A stretch of 64,000 nucleotides of DNA from Paludibaculum fermentans (GCF_015277775.1 NZ_CP063849.1:5285501-5349500); one strand, 5' to 3'; positions 1-8,355 are shown, numbered from the stretch's first letter. Notes: generated by a model not told the origin, from the sequence alone. Made by a program: numbers and translations.

Positions 1-59
1 AGATTGATGGCGCAGCCCACGGCGATCGCGGCGAACAGGAGAAACAACAAAGCGTCCAT
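1..59 (-). CDS. nuoJ: NADH-quinone oxidoreductase subunit J, N-terminal fragment (cluster 1)
   Basis: Only the first 19 codons lie in the window; the gene continues past the left edge. They start at an ATG 16 bases after the nuoH stop, with a GAGG-type ribosome site, and read as MDALLFLLFAAIAVGCAIN, a hydrophobic first helix of the kind seen at the start of NuoJ. NuoJ is a membrane subunit of complex I. Its place directly behind nuoH supports the call, although nuoI usually sits between nuoH and nuoJ and is absent here. With so little sequence, another small membrane subunit cannot be excluded. Confidence 0.6.
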   Translation of the reverse strand, partial: MDALLFLLFAAIAVGCAIN

Positions 60-75
60 TTCGCGTGCTACCTCA

Positions 76-1272
76 TTAGCTCTGCAAGGCCACCAGCAGA
101 CCCGTGATCAACAGGTTGACGATGGCTACCGGGAATAGGAAGGTCCAGGCAAACCGCATGAGTTGGTCATAGCGGAAGCGCGGCAGCGTACCGCGGATCC
201 AGATAAAGATGAACAGCAGGATGCCGACTTTGCCCACGAACCAGAACAGGGGGATCAGGATCGGCTTCAACACCGGCACCAGGAACAGCGCGCCCACCAC
301 CAGGAATATGACACCGAAGGCCGGGAACGAGAAGCGGTCCCAAGTGCGGCTCTTCACCGTCTGTCCACCGTGATAGAACAGCATGCCGGCGGCCGCAAAG
401 TGGATCAGCGGTGCCACAAAGTCAGAGCCCAGCGATGACGGCCACAACGGCTGCCAGCCGCCAAGATAAAGCAGCGTGGCGACCGAGCAAACCGTGATCA
501 TGTTCGCGTACTCCGCCATGAAGAAGGCGGCGAAACCCAGCGAGCTGTACTCGGTGTGGAAACCCGACACCAGTTCACTCTCCGCTTCCGGCAGGTCGAA
601 CGGCACGCGGTTGGTTTCCGCGAACGCCGCGATGAGGAAGATCAGGAAGCTGAAGAACTGCGGGAAGGGGCCGGCGAAGATGTTCCACTTGGGAATGACG
701 CCCAGCCAGTAGCCCGACTGCGCGTTCACCATGTCGCGAAAGTTCAGCGTATTCACGATCAGCAGCGGCGCGGCGATCGCCAGCGACATCGGCAACTCAT
801 AGCTGATCATCTGGGCCGAACTGCGCAGGCCGCCCATCAGCGAGTACTTCGAGTTCGAGGCCCAGCCGCCGATGGCGATGCCGTACACACCCAGCGAAGA
901 CAGCGCCAGGATGAACAGGACACCAATGTTCACGCCCGTCAGCTCCATGTTCGTCTTCACGCCGAACACTTCGATCTCCGGCCCAAATGGAATGACGGAG
1001 ATCGACGTTAAGGCCAGTGTGACGGCTAAGAACGGTGCGAACAGGAAGAAGAAGACGTTGGCATTACCGGGAATGACGCCTTCCTTTGTAGCCAGCTTCA
1101 CGACGTCGGCCAGCGGTTGCAGCAAGCCGTGCGGTCCAACGCGATAGGGACCGGGGCGGAGTTGGATATGGGCGAGCACTTTGCGCTCGATCCATTGCAG
1201 GTAAGCCAGCGTGGTGAGCAGAACAAACGCCACCAGGCCGGTCTTGATCAGGCTAAGGAGGAAGAAGTTCAT
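76..1272 (-). CDS. nuoH: NADH-quinone oxidoreductase subunit H (cluster 1)
   Basis: This 398-residue integral membrane protein is the NuoH/ND1 subunit, which joins the quinone pocket of complex I to the proton-pumping arm. Visible family signatures are the N-terminal ERKVLAHIQLRPGPYRVGP segment and the AETNRVPFDLPEAESELVSGFHTEYSS loop, which carries the acidic residues lining the quinone entry path. About eight or nine hydrophobic helices are apparent and the length is normal. It lies 4 bases after nuoG in an operon that reads leftward. A second nuoH with similar signatures lies at 43250-44440, so this genome has two versions. Confidence 0.96.
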   Translation of the reverse strand: MNFFLLSLIKTGLVAFVLLTTLAYLQWIERKVLAHIQLRPGPYRVGPHGLLQPLADVVKLATKEGVIPGNANVFFFLFAPFLAVTLALTSISVIPFGPEIEVFGVKTNMELTGVNIGVLFILALSSLGVYGIAIGGWASNSKYSLMGGLRSSAQMISYELPMSLAIAAPLLIVNTLNFRDMVNAQSGYWLGVIPKWNIFAGPFPQFFSFLIFLIAAFAETNRVPFDLPEAESELVSGFHTEYSSLGFAAFFMAEYANMITVCSVATLLYLGGWQPLWPSSLGSDFVAPLIHFAAAGMLFYHGGQTVKSRTWDRFSFPAFGVIFLVVGALFLVPVLKPILIPLFWFVGKVGILLFIFIWIRGTLPRFRYDQLMRFAWTFLFPVAIVNLLITGLLVALQS

Positions 1273-1276
1273 TGCC

Positions 1277-3358
1277 TTACGGTTTGTACAACTGTCCCGG
1301 TGCTTCCATGACTCGATTGAGCATCTTGGAGTAGCGCCCCAAGGTGCCCGATGTGAAGAGCGTATCGCCAGCTGAGCGAATATACTCCGGCTTGCCCGTC
1401 TGAGGCACGCCGCCGTTCACCGCGGCGGTCTGCGCCGCGCCGCCGGTGGCGATCACCGGCAACGGCACATTGTAGCCCTGGACCGTCCGCCGGATCTCCT
1501 CGAAAACCTTGTCCGACGTCCAGATGCCCAGGTTCAGGCCAAGCTCCTTGGCGAGCAGCCCGAAGATCTCCAGGTCCGACTTCGTGCCCATCACCTTCGG
1601 CCCCTGCTTCAGGCGCTGCACTTCGCCGCAGACATTCGTGACCGTGCCGTTCTTCTCATAGGCGCTGGCCGCGGGCAGCACCACATCGGCGCGCTGCGCG
1701 GTCTCAGTGAGGAACAGGTCCTGAACAACCGTGAAGGTGCTGGTACCGGCCGGCGCCGTGGTCTTGAATGGATTCGACCCCACCACCCAGAGCACGTCGA
1801 GATCGGCCGCGGCCAGCATCTCGTCGCGCGACAGGCCAACCGCCGGAGCGGCATGATAGCCGGGTCCAAGATTGGGCAGCAGCCCCATGTCCATGGCTCC
1901 GCGCGAATTCGCGTAGTCCACCAGGCACACATACTTCACGGGAATTCCGAGCGACTCGCCGAACTCCACAAGCTGGCGGACCGCCTGCCCGCGGATCGCA
2001 TCGCCGAACAGGATCACCAGATCGCCGTGCTTCTTCAGATCCTCGGCCAGCGACTGCGCCGTCCCCAACTCCTGCCCGGCCTCGCAGTGCAGGCTCTTCG
2101 CCGCATACTGCTCTTCCCTCACCACGCCGCTGGTCACCGTATAGACGGCAGCCTGGTGATGCCGGAAATTCGCGCGCAACTGGAAGGCCAGGAACGGATG
2201 CTGCTGCGCCAGATCGCTGCCGATCACCAATGCGGCCTTCGCATTGTACAGATCAGCCGACGTCGCCAGCTTTCCGGTCTTCCCGCTCAGCGCATCCAGC
2301 AGCGCCGGCACGTCGCCCGACCGGTGATGGTCAATGTTCGCCGTACCCAATCCCTGCCGTGCGAACTTCTGCAGGTAGTAATTCTCTTCGTTGCTCGTGT
2401 GGGTGGATCCGATGATGCCGAACTTGCCGTTGCGCGCCTTCACCTCTCCGAAGCGGGCGGCCACCGCCGCCAGCGCCTCACTCCAGCTCACCGGCTCCAG
2501 ATTGCCGTCCTTGCGCAGCAGCGGCGATTGCAGCCGCTCTTCGCTGTGGACGAAGTCAAAACCGAAGCGGCCCTTCACGCACAGGAACTCGCCGTTCACT
2601 CCACTGCGATCGCGGTTATTGGCGCGGATCACTTCCCCATTGCGCACGCTCAACGTGGTCTTGCAGCCATCGGAGCAGTGCGTACAGATCGTACCCGCGT
2701 AGTTCATCTCCCACGGACGCGACTTATACCGGTAAGTGCCGGAGGTCAGCGCGCCCACAGGGCAGACATCGATACACCAGCCGCACTCATCGCACTCGAG
2801 GTGGTCGCCGTGGCTCGGCGTGATCTCGGCGGCCACGCCGCGATAAGTCAACCCCAGGGCGCCGACGCCGATGCCCTCGTCGCACACGCGAATGCAGCGA
2901 TAGCAGAGAATGCAGCGCGCGGCATCGTAATAGACCGCCGGGCTCCACTGCTTTTCGTCGACGTGGTGTTTGATCTCGACGAAGCGGCTCTCACCCGCCC
3001 CGTAGCGGAACGTCATGTCCTGCAGTTCGCACTCACCACCCTTATCGCACACGGGACAATCCAGCGGATGGTTGGACAACAGAAACTCGAGCGTACCCTT
3101 GCGCGCCTCGACAACCTTCGGCGACTCGGTGTAGACCACCATGCCTTCCGCCGCGGGCAGCGTACAGCCCGGCTGCAGCTTGGGCATTTTTTCCACTTCC
3201 ACCAGGCACATGCGGCAGGCGGCCTGCAGCGAGAAGCCTTCGTAGTAGCAGAACGCGGGCACTTCAATACCGACCGTCTTGGCAGCTTCGATGACCAAAG
3301 TGCCGGCCGGCACCTTCACCTGTCTACCGTCGATTGTCAGCGTAATGGGATCGGCCAT
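1277..3358 (-). CDS. nuoG: NADH-quinone oxidoreductase subunit G (cluster 1)
   Basis: NuoG is the largest peripheral-arm subunit and carries electrons from the FMN site toward quinone. The 693 residues show an N-terminal [2Fe-2S] ferredoxin domain (C37, C48, C51, C65), the His-Cys3 motif (H97, C101, C104, C110) and two [4Fe-4S] motifs (C149/152/155/159 and C189/192/195/199). They are followed by a molybdopterin-oxidoreductase-like domain. The extra cluster motif C225-x2-C228-x3-C232-x27-C260 is also present; this matches the N7 site found only in some bacteria. It lies 9 bases after nuoF and 4 bases before nuoH, so translation is probably coupled. Confidence 0.97.
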   Translation of the reverse strand: MADPITLTIDGRQVKVPAGTLVIEAAKTVGIEVPAFCYYEGFSLQAACRMCLVEVEKMPKLQPGCTLPAAEGMVVYTESPKVVEARKGTLEFLLSNHPLDCPVCDKGGECELQDMTFRYGAGESRFVEIKHHVDEKQWSPAVYYDAARCILCYRCIRVCDEGIGVGALGLTYRGVAAEITPSHGDHLECDECGWCIDVCPVGALTSGTYRYKSRPWEMNYAGTICTHCSDGCKTTLSVRNGEVIRANNRDRSGVNGEFLCVKGRFGFDFVHSEERLQSPLLRKDGNLEPVSWSEALAAVAARFGEVKARNGKFGIIGSTHTSNEENYYLQKFARQGLGTANIDHHRSGDVPALLDALSGKTGKLATSADLYNAKAALVIGSDLAQQHPFLAFQLRANFRHHQAAVYTVTSGVVREEQYAAKSLHCEAGQELGTAQSLAEDLKKHGDLVILFGDAIRGQAVRQLVEFGESLGIPVKYVCLVDYANSRGAMDMGLLPNLGPGYHAAPAVGLSRDEMLAAADLDVLWVVGSNPFKTTAPAGTSTFTVVQDLFLTETAQRADVVLPAASAYEKNGTVTNVCGEVQRLKQGPKVMGTKSDLEIFGLLAKELGLNLGIWTSDKVFEEIRRTVQGYNVPLPVIATGGAAQTAAVNGGVPQTGKPEYIRSAGDTLFTSGTLGRYSKMLNRVMEAPGQLYKP

Positions 3359-3367
3359 GTCTTCTCC

Positions 3368-4690
3368 CTACAACACAACCAGGGGTTGCGTCTGAGGCGC
3401 TGGCATAAAGACCTGCGCCGACTGAATCTTCGCCTCGAACTCTTCGCGGAACTTCCGCACATAACTCATGGCCGGCATGGCCGCCGCATCACCCAGGGCA
3501 CAGAAGGTCCGGCCCATCATACCCTGTGCGAGCTGATCCACCATGTCGATGTCCCGCTTCGTACCCACGCCTTCATCCAGGCGCGCCATGATCTTCTTCA
3601 GCCAGGTCGTGCCCTCGCGGCAGGGAATGCACCAGCCGCAGCTTTCGTGCGCATAGAAGGCCATCAGCCGCGCCAGTACTTTCACGATGTCGGCCGTCTC
3701 GTCCAGCACCACCGTGGCGCCGGAACCCAGCATCGAACCCGCCTTGGCCAGCGAATCATAATCGGCCGGAATGTCGCACTCATCGGCGCGCAGAATCGGG
3801 CTGGAACTGCCGCCCGGGATCACCGCTTTCAGCTTGCGGCCCTTCCACACCCCGCCACCCACCTCGTTGATGAGCGTCATCATGTTCATGCCCAGCGGCA
3901 CTTCATAGACACCCGGCCTGTTGAGATGGCCCGACAGGCAGACCAGGCGCGTACCGCCATTGCGCGGCGTACCCAGGCCCGCAAACCACTCGCCGCCCTT
4001 GAGGATGATCTCCGGCACGGCGCTATAGGTCTCGACGTTGTTCACGATCGTCGGAGCCTGGAACGCACCGGACGTAGCCGGAAATGGAGGCTTCAGCCGC
4101 GGATTGCCGCGCTTGCCTTCCAGCGACTCCAGCAGCGCCGACTCTTCGCCGCACTCATACGAACCCGCGCCGGTATGCGTGGAGAGGTGGAACGCCCAGC
4201 CGCTGCCCAGCACGTTGTCGCCCAGGTAGCCCTTGTCATAGGCCTCCTGAATGGCGCGATCCATGATGTCGATGTACTCGCGATACTCTCCCCGGATGTA
4301 CACCCAGCCGCGGTTGGAACCGATGGCGCGGCCGGCGACGAGACACCCTTCGATCAGGCGGTGCGGCTCGTGCCCCATGATGATGCGGTCTTTGCAGGTG
4401 CCCGGCTCGCCTTCGTCACCATTGACGACGATGTACTTCGGCTTTGGCGACTTGCGGTCGACGAAACTCCACTTGAGGCCCGTGGGAAAGCCCGCTCCGC
4501 CGCGGCCGCGCAGCGAAGACTTCTTCACTTCGTCAATGATCTCTTCCGGCTGCATCGTCAGCGCCTTGCGGATGGCGTCGTAGCCTTCGTCCGCGACGTA
4601 CTGCTCAAGCCAGATCGGATCCTGCTGCGGATACTTGTAGCGCCGTGTAAGGACCTTGACTTCCAGTGGATGCGGTTCGTTCAGAAGCAT
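3368..4690 (-). CDS. nuoF: NADH-quinone oxidoreductase subunit F (cluster 1)
   Basis: NuoF binds NADH and FMN and holds the N3 iron-sulfur cluster, so it is the electron entry point of complex I. The 440-residue protein has the glycine-rich FMN/NADH region (SLRGRGGAGFPTGLKWSF), the NVETYSAVPEIILKGGEWF segment and the C-terminal ESCGWCIPCREGT [4Fe-4S] motif. Length is typical. It lies between nuoE (24 bases upstream) and nuoG (9 bases downstream). Its presence shows cluster 1 encodes an NADH-oxidising complex, unlike cluster 2, which has no nuoE, nuoF or nuoG in the window. Confidence 0.97.
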   Translation of the reverse strand: MLLNEPHPLEVKVLTRRYKYPQQDPIWLEQYVADEGYDAIRKALTMQPEEIIDEVKKSSLRGRGGAGFPTGLKWSFVDRKSPKPKYIVVNGDEGEPGTCKDRIIMGHEPHRLIEGCLVAGRAIGSNRGWVYIRGEYREYIDIMDRAIQEAYDKGYLGDNVLGSGWAFHLSTHTGAGSYECGEESALLESLEGKRGNPRLKPPFPATSGAFQAPTIVNNVETYSAVPEIILKGGEWFAGLGTPRNGGTRLVCLSGHLNRPGVYEVPLGMNMMTLINEVGGGVWKGRKLKAVIPGGSSSPILRADECDIPADYDSLAKAGSMLGSGATVVLDETADIVKVLARLMAFYAHESCGWCIPCREGTTWLKKIMARLDEGVGTKRDIDMVDQLAQGMMGRTFCALGDAAAMPAMSYVRKFREEFEAKIQSAQVFMPAPQTQPLVVL

Positions 4691-4714
4691 TTCGTATTCC
4701 CCAGAATGGATCCC

Positions 4715-5197
4715 CTACTGCGTCTTCTTCAGGCTCTCGATGAGCCCGTCCAGCTTCTCCGGCGTCACATTGAAATGGAAGTCGTAGTCGATCAGCATCG
4801 CCGGCGCCCACGAACAGGCCCCCAGGCATTCCACTTCTTCCAGCGAAAACTGGCCGTCCGCCGTCTTCTGCTTATTGCCGATCCCCAGCTTCTTGCAGGC
4901 GTGCTGGTACAGTTCCTCGCCACCCGTCAGCATGCAGCTCACGTTCGTGCAAATCTGCACGTGATGCTGGCCGCGCGGCTCGCGGGTCAGCATCGTGTAA
5001 TACCCGATGACTTCCTCGATCTCCACCCGCTTCACCTTGAGCCGTTTGGAAACTTCTTCGAGCAGTTCCGGGGTCATCGAGCCCACTTCATCCTGGGCGA
5101 ACAACAGCATCGGGATCAGCGCGCCCTTCTGGCGGCCCGCCGGGTAGTTCTGTATCATCTTCGCGAACTTGGCTTCGAGTTCGGGTGAAAAGGTCAT
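4715..5197 (-). CDS. nuoE: NADH-quinone oxidoreductase subunit E (cluster 1)
   Basis: NuoE is the 24 kDa thioredoxin-fold subunit that holds the N1a [2Fe-2S] cluster beside NuoF. The chosen ATG at 5197 gives 160 residues beginning MTFSPELEAKFAKMI. The frame stays open further upstream, but that stretch overlaps nuoD and has no family similarity. Cluster ligands C83, C88, C124 and C128 are present in the order CTNVSC...CLGAC. The start lies 17 bases after the nuoD stop, which fits operon organisation. Confidence 0.95.
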   Translation of the reverse strand: MTFSPELEAKFAKMIQNYPAGRQKGALIPMLLFAQDEVGSMTPELLEEVSKRLKVKRVEIEEVIGYYTMLTREPRGQHHVQICTNVSCMLTGGEELYQHACKKLGIGNKQKTADGQFSLEEVECLGACSWAPAMLIDYDFHFNVTPEKLDGLIESLKKTQ

Positions 5198-5214
5198 GAC
5201 AGTCTCTCTGTTCC

Positions 5215-6450
5215 TTAGCGGTCCACGTCGCCGAGGACGAAGTCCATGCTGCCGAGCGCGGCGATGGAGTCGGAGATCAACTTGCCTTCGAACAGCGCGG
5301 ACAGGCACTGCAGGTTGCCAAAGCTCGGGGTCCGCATGAACACACGGTAAGGCTTGGAGGTGCCGTCGCTCACCGCATAGAATCCGATCTCGCCGCGGGG
5401 TGATTCCACCGGCACATACGCCTCGCCGGCGGGCACGCGGAATCCTTCCGTGACGATCTTGAAGTGGTAGATGAGCGCTTCCATCTGCGTCTTCATCTTT
5501 TCGCGGTCGGGCAGCACCACCTTCGGGGCATCGGCCTTCCACGCGCCGTCAGGCATGCCGTCCATGGCTTGCTTACAGATCCGCGCGCTCTGCCTCATCT
5601 CTTCCAGGCGGACCCGGAAGCGCGAATACACGTCGCTCTCGTTGTACACCGGCACATCGAAGTCGAACTTCTCGTAGCTCGAATAGGGCTCCGACTTGCG
5701 AATGTCCCAGTTCAAACCCGCGGCCCGGATCATCGGCCCGGTCACGCCGATGTCGAGCAGCTTCTCCAGGCTCAGGTACCCGACTTTCTGGGTTCTCTGC
5801 AGGAAGATCGGATTGGTGTTGAGCAGGTTCTCGTACTCGTCGATCTTCTCGGATAAACCATCTAGGAAACGCCCGACGGCCTTCTCCCAGCCGCGCGGCG
5901 GTTCCAGCGCCACGCCGCCGATGCGGATATAGCTCGTCATCAGGCGCTGGCCGCTGAACATCTCGAACAGCCGGAGAATGTCCTCGCGCTCGCGGAAACA
6001 GTAGAAGAAGACGGTCATCGCGCCCAGGTCGAGCGCGTGGGTGCCCAACCAGACCGCGTGGCTGTTGATGCGCGAAAGCTCAGTCAGCAGTACACGCAGC
6101 CATTGTGCCTTGGCCGGAATTTCGATGCCCAGCAGCTTTTCCACCGGCAGCACATAGGCGAGATTGTTCGCCATGTTGGACAGGTAGTCCATGCGGTCGG
6201 TCAGCGTGACAACCTGCTGCCAGGTGAGGGTTTCGGCCTGCTTTTCAATGCCGGTGTGGAGGAAGCCGATATCGGGCTCGGCCTTCTGAATGATTTCGCC
6301 GTCGAGTTCCAGCAGGATGCGCAGAACACCATGGGTGGACGGGTGCTGGGGGCCCATGTTCAGGACCATCCTGCGGCCACCGCCCGGCAGCTTTTCCGTC
6401 ACCTGAGTGTCGAAGCCGGCCGGCACTGTCGTTTCATCGATTTCGTTCAT
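5215..6450 (-). CDS. nuoD: NADH-quinone oxidoreductase subunit D (cluster 1)
   Basis: NuoD is the 49 kDa subunit that forms the quinone headgroup pocket with NuoB. The 411 residues include the [14 protein letters not shown] motif. Its His40 and the tyrosine of DRMDY (Tyr89) are 49 residues apart, as for the quinone-binding pair of the Thermus subunit, so the catalytic pocket appears intact. The C-terminal GDVDR ending is typical. It is a stand-alone NuoD, not fused to NuoC. A paralogue lies at 50870-51979 (cluster 2); the two differ clearly in the pocket-flanking residues (HTGIEK versus HRGVEK). Confidence 0.97.
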   Translation of the reverse strand: MNEIDETTVPAGFDTQVTEKLPGGGRRMVLNMGPQHPSTHGVLRILLELDGEIIQKAEPDIGFLHTGIEKQAETLTWQQVVTLTDRMDYLSNMANNLAYVLPVEKLLGIEIPAKAQWLRVLLTELSRINSHAVWLGTHALDLGAMTVFFYCFREREDILRLFEMFSGQRLMTSYIRIGGVALEPPRGWEKAVGRFLDGLSEKIDEYENLLNTNPIFLQRTQKVGYLSLEKLLDIGVTGPMIRAAGLNWDIRKSEPYSSYEKFDFDVPVYNESDVYSRFRVRLEEMRQSARICKQAMDGMPDGAWKADAPKVVLPDREKMKTQMEALIYHFKIVTEGFRVPAGEAYVPVESPRGEIGFYAVSDGTSKPYRVFMRTPSFGNLQCLSALFEGKLISDSIAALGSMDFVLGDVDR

Positions 6451-6490
6451 GGTTCCCCTCTTCAGAACCGGACGCCCACTGCGGATCCGC

Positions 6491-6979
6491 TTAGTCGTTC
6501 TGGTAGCTGTACTTGTGACCGTGAACAGGGAAGTCTTTCCGCAAGGGATGACCTTCCCAGTCTTCGGGCATCATCAGCCGCTTCAGGTTCGGATGATTGT
6601 GGAACTTCACGCCGAACAGATCGAACACTTCGCGCTCATACCAGTCAGCGCCGGCCCAGACAGCGGTCACACTCTCCACCTGCGGAGCGTCGCTTCCCAG
6701 GGCGACTTTCAGCTTCAACCGCTCATTCCTCGCAATGGAATGAAGCAGGTACAGCACCTCAAATCGTGGCTCGGCAGGGAACCTGTCGATGCAGGTGACG
6801 CCCGACAGGCGCTCGAACTTCAACTGAGTCTTCAGGTACTGGCAGACCGCCACAATGCGCTCCGGCTGCACAAACAGCAGCGTCTCGCCAAACTCGTGGC
6901 TTCCGCCTGTCACCACCGCTGAGTCCCACGCCTCAATCGCGGCAGGCACGGCCATATCCTTCAAATTGTCCGGCAACAT
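6491..6979 (-). CDS. nuoC: NADH-quinone oxidoreductase subunit C (cluster 1)
   Basis: NuoC is the 30 kDa peripheral subunit that binds NuoD. The 162-residue protein shows the family's C-terminal signature (WYEREVFDLFGVKFHNHPNLKRLMMPEDWEGHPLRKDFPV). Length is normal for a stand-alone NuoC and there is no long linker, in contrast to the cluster 2 copy. It starts 13 bases after nuoA. The standard gene order would place nuoB between nuoA and nuoC, and there is no room for it here. Confidence 0.95.
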   Translation of the reverse strand: MLPDNLKDMAVPAAIEAWDSAVVTGGSHEFGETLLFVQPERIVAVCQYLKTQLKFERLSGVTCIDRFPAEPRFEVLYLLHSIARNERLKLKVALGSDAPQVESVTAVWAGADWYEREVFDLFGVKFHNHPNLKRLMMPEDWEGHPLRKDFPVHGHKYSYQND

Positions 6980-6992
6980 TCTAGCGCCCCCT

Positions 6993-7391
6993 CTAGCGCT
7001 GGCTATCCTGCGGGCTCTCCTCAGCGGCCCAATTCAATACCCCCTTCTTCCATATGTAGAAGAAGCCGGCCAGCACAAGGCCGATGAAGAGAAGCATCTC
7101 GAAGAACCCAAACAGCTTGAGGTCGCGATAGACCACGGCCCAGGGATACAGGAAGATCGCTTCAATATCGAACAGGATGAAGAGCATCCCCACCAGGTAG
7201 AACTTGACGCTAAAGCGCTCCTTCGCGGAGCCCGTCGGTGTGATGCCGCATTCGTAGGGTGTGTCTTTAACTTTATTCTTGACGCGTTTACCCAGTAAAA
7301 CGCCCGCGCCAAGCAATCCCGCGGCCACTGCGGCAGCCAAGATCACCTGGACCAGGACCGGGAAGTATGCTTCTAAGACAGATGTGGGCAT
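6993..7391 (-). CDS. nuoA: NADH-quinone oxidoreductase subunit A (cluster 1)
   Basis: NuoA is a small three-helix membrane subunit near the quinone pocket. The 132 residues show the conserved segment KDTPYECGITPTGSAKERFSVKFYLVGMLFILFDIEAIFLYPWA, which carries the essential acidic residues of the family. It is the first gene of cluster 1. A near-consensus promoter lies just upstream (7429-7458), giving a predicted leader of about 30 bases. No strong Shine-Dalgarno is visible before the ATG. Confidence 0.96.
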   Translation of the reverse strand: MPTSVLEAYFPVLVQVILAAAVAAGLLGAGVLLGKRVKNKVKDTPYECGITPTGSAKERFSVKFYLVGMLFILFDIEAIFLYPWAVVYRDLKLFGFFEMLLFIGLVLAGFFYIWKKGVLNWAAEESPQDSQR

Positions 7392-7428
7392 GAGTGCGGT
7401 TGTCGAGTCCCCGGGGCGTTAACTTTTA

Positions 7429-7458
7429 ACTATAATGACCCTCAGAAGAGCGTGTCAA
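7429..7458 (-). promoter_or_regulatory. Predicted sigma-70 type promoter of nuo cluster 1
   Basis: On the minus strand a perfect -35 hexamer TTGACA (7458 to 7453) is followed by an 18-base spacer and TATAGT (7434 to 7429), five of six matches to the -10 consensus. Transcription would start near 7422, about 30 bases before the nuoA ATG. The -35 box lies inside the first codons of the divergent thiS, and its -10 box overlaps the plus-strand TATAAT of thiS, so the two promoters should compete for polymerase. Confidence 0.65.
7431..7436 (+). promoter_or_regulatory. Consensus -10 box upstream of thiS
   Basis: A perfect TATAAT lies 15 bases before the thiS GTG start, with no convincing -35 hexamer at the usual distance. 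Transcription would start near 7443, leaving a leader of only about ten bases that just contains the purine-rich ribosome site (CAGAAGAG). It overlaps the opposing nuo promoter. Confidence 0.45.
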
Positions 7459-7685
7459 ACCAACTTGGTGGTCTCGATATCCCTATCAAAGTCAACGGCG
7501 AAGACCGAATCGTACCTGCTGGTCTGAATATCCGGCAGCTTCTGGCCCACCTGGGTCTCGATTCAGGCCGCGTCGCGGTCGAACTCAACCGCGAGATCGT
7601 CCGCAAACCGGACTGGGAATCCACTGCCGTCGAATCCGGCGCCTCCCTCGAAATCGTCACCTTCGTGGGTGGCGGCTCGCGCTGA
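7452..7685 (+). CDS. thiS: ThiS-like sulfur carrier protein
   Basis: This is a 77-residue ubiquitin-fold sulfur carrier. Motifs such as IKVNGEDRIVPAGLNIRQLLAHLGLDSGRVAVELNREIV and IVTFVGGG match ThiS, which donates thiocarboxylate sulfur for thiazole synthesis. It starts at GTG, with CAGAAGAG just upstream. Canonical ThiS ends exactly in Gly-Gly. This one ends Gly-Gly-Gly-Ser-Arg, so two or three residues would have to be removed before activation, as known for a few related carriers such as QbsE. No thiF, thiG or protease gene is adjacent. A related carrier (MoaD or CysO type) is possible but less likely. Confidence 0.85.
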   Translation: MSNQLGGLDIPIKVNGEDRIVPAGLNIRQLLAHLGLDSGRVAVELNREIVRKPDWESTAVESGASLEIVTFVGGGSR

Positions 7686-7805
7686 AACTGCCCCCCATTC
7701 CCTAGTGGCTCGAATCGGCATTGGGCCAGATCTTGCGAATTGACTTCCCTACCCCCTCCTATAGACTCGTGTATGAGTTTTGGCCCCAAACAGAAAGGGA
7801 GTGAG

Positions 7806-8306
7806 ATGTTCAAAACAAAATCGCGACAGGGTGCACCCGCCCCCGGAGAGCGGACGTTTTCGAGCGCTGACGTGTCGCGTTTGTCCGGAGTCAGCCTCCG
7901 GCAACTGCAGTGGTGGGATGAACAGAGGGTGGTATCTCCCCGTCACGAGGGCCACAAACGAATCTACCTGACTGAGGAAGTTGTCGAGGTCAGCGTTATC
8001 GCCGAACTCCGCCGCAAAGGCTTCAGCTTGCAGAAAATCCGCCGCGTGCTGCGCTTCCTGCAGCGCGAGATGGGCAAGCGCCTTTCCGATATCCTGAACG
8101 CCGGCAGCGATTTGCACCTGCTCACTGACGGCAAGTCCATCTATCTCGAGGAGAGCCAGGAGCGGATCATCGATCTGCTCAAAGCCGCCAAGCAGCCGAT
8201 GTTCCTGGTCTGTGTAACGGACCAGGTCCGTCGGCTGACGGTCACCCCTCGCAAGCCGCCGAAGAGCGAGACCCCGGCCGTCGCGCGCAAGTCCAAGGCT
8301 GTCTAG
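7806..8306 (+). CDS. MerR family transcriptional regulator
   Basis: This is a 166-residue regulator with an N-terminal MerR winged helix (SSADVSRLSGVSLRQLQWWDEQRVVSPRHEGHKRIYLTEEVVE, about residues 18-62), a helical linker and a short C-terminal domain of unknown ligand. There is no metal-binding cysteine cluster. I chose the ATG at 7806 because AGGGAG sits at good distance before it. In-frame starts at 7740 (TTG) and 7773 (ATG) add residues unlike the family and lack a ribosome site. Upstream, TTGACT (7740) and TATAGA (7760) are only 14 bases apart, a poor promoter. A hairpin at 8356-8392 follows the gene. Confidence 0.85.
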   Translation: MFKTKSRQGAPAPGERTFSSADVSRLSGVSLRQLQWWDEQRVVSPRHEGHKRIYLTEEVVEVSVIAELRRKGFSLQKIRRVLRFLQREMGKRLSDILNAGSDLHLLTDGKSIYLEESQERIIDLLKAAKQPMFLVCVTDQVRRLTVTPRKPPKSETPAVARKSKAV

Positions 8307-8355
8307 CGGCTCCCTTGCGGGAATTTAGACCTTACTTTTACATTTCTCAAACCTA

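Noticed and set aside
1853-5188. A 1111-codon open frame on the plus strand across nuoG, nuoF and nuoE.
   Set aside because: It is antisense to three well-supported complex I genes, has biased His/Arg/Gln composition and no domain similarity; such frames arise from GC-rich codon use.
5215-6450. Possible loss of quinone-binding tyrosines in the cluster 1 NuoD (TWQQVVTL instead of the more usual TY...PY pattern).
   Set aside because: The tyrosine that matters is that of DRMDY, which is present 49 residues after the key histidine, as in the Thermus subunit.
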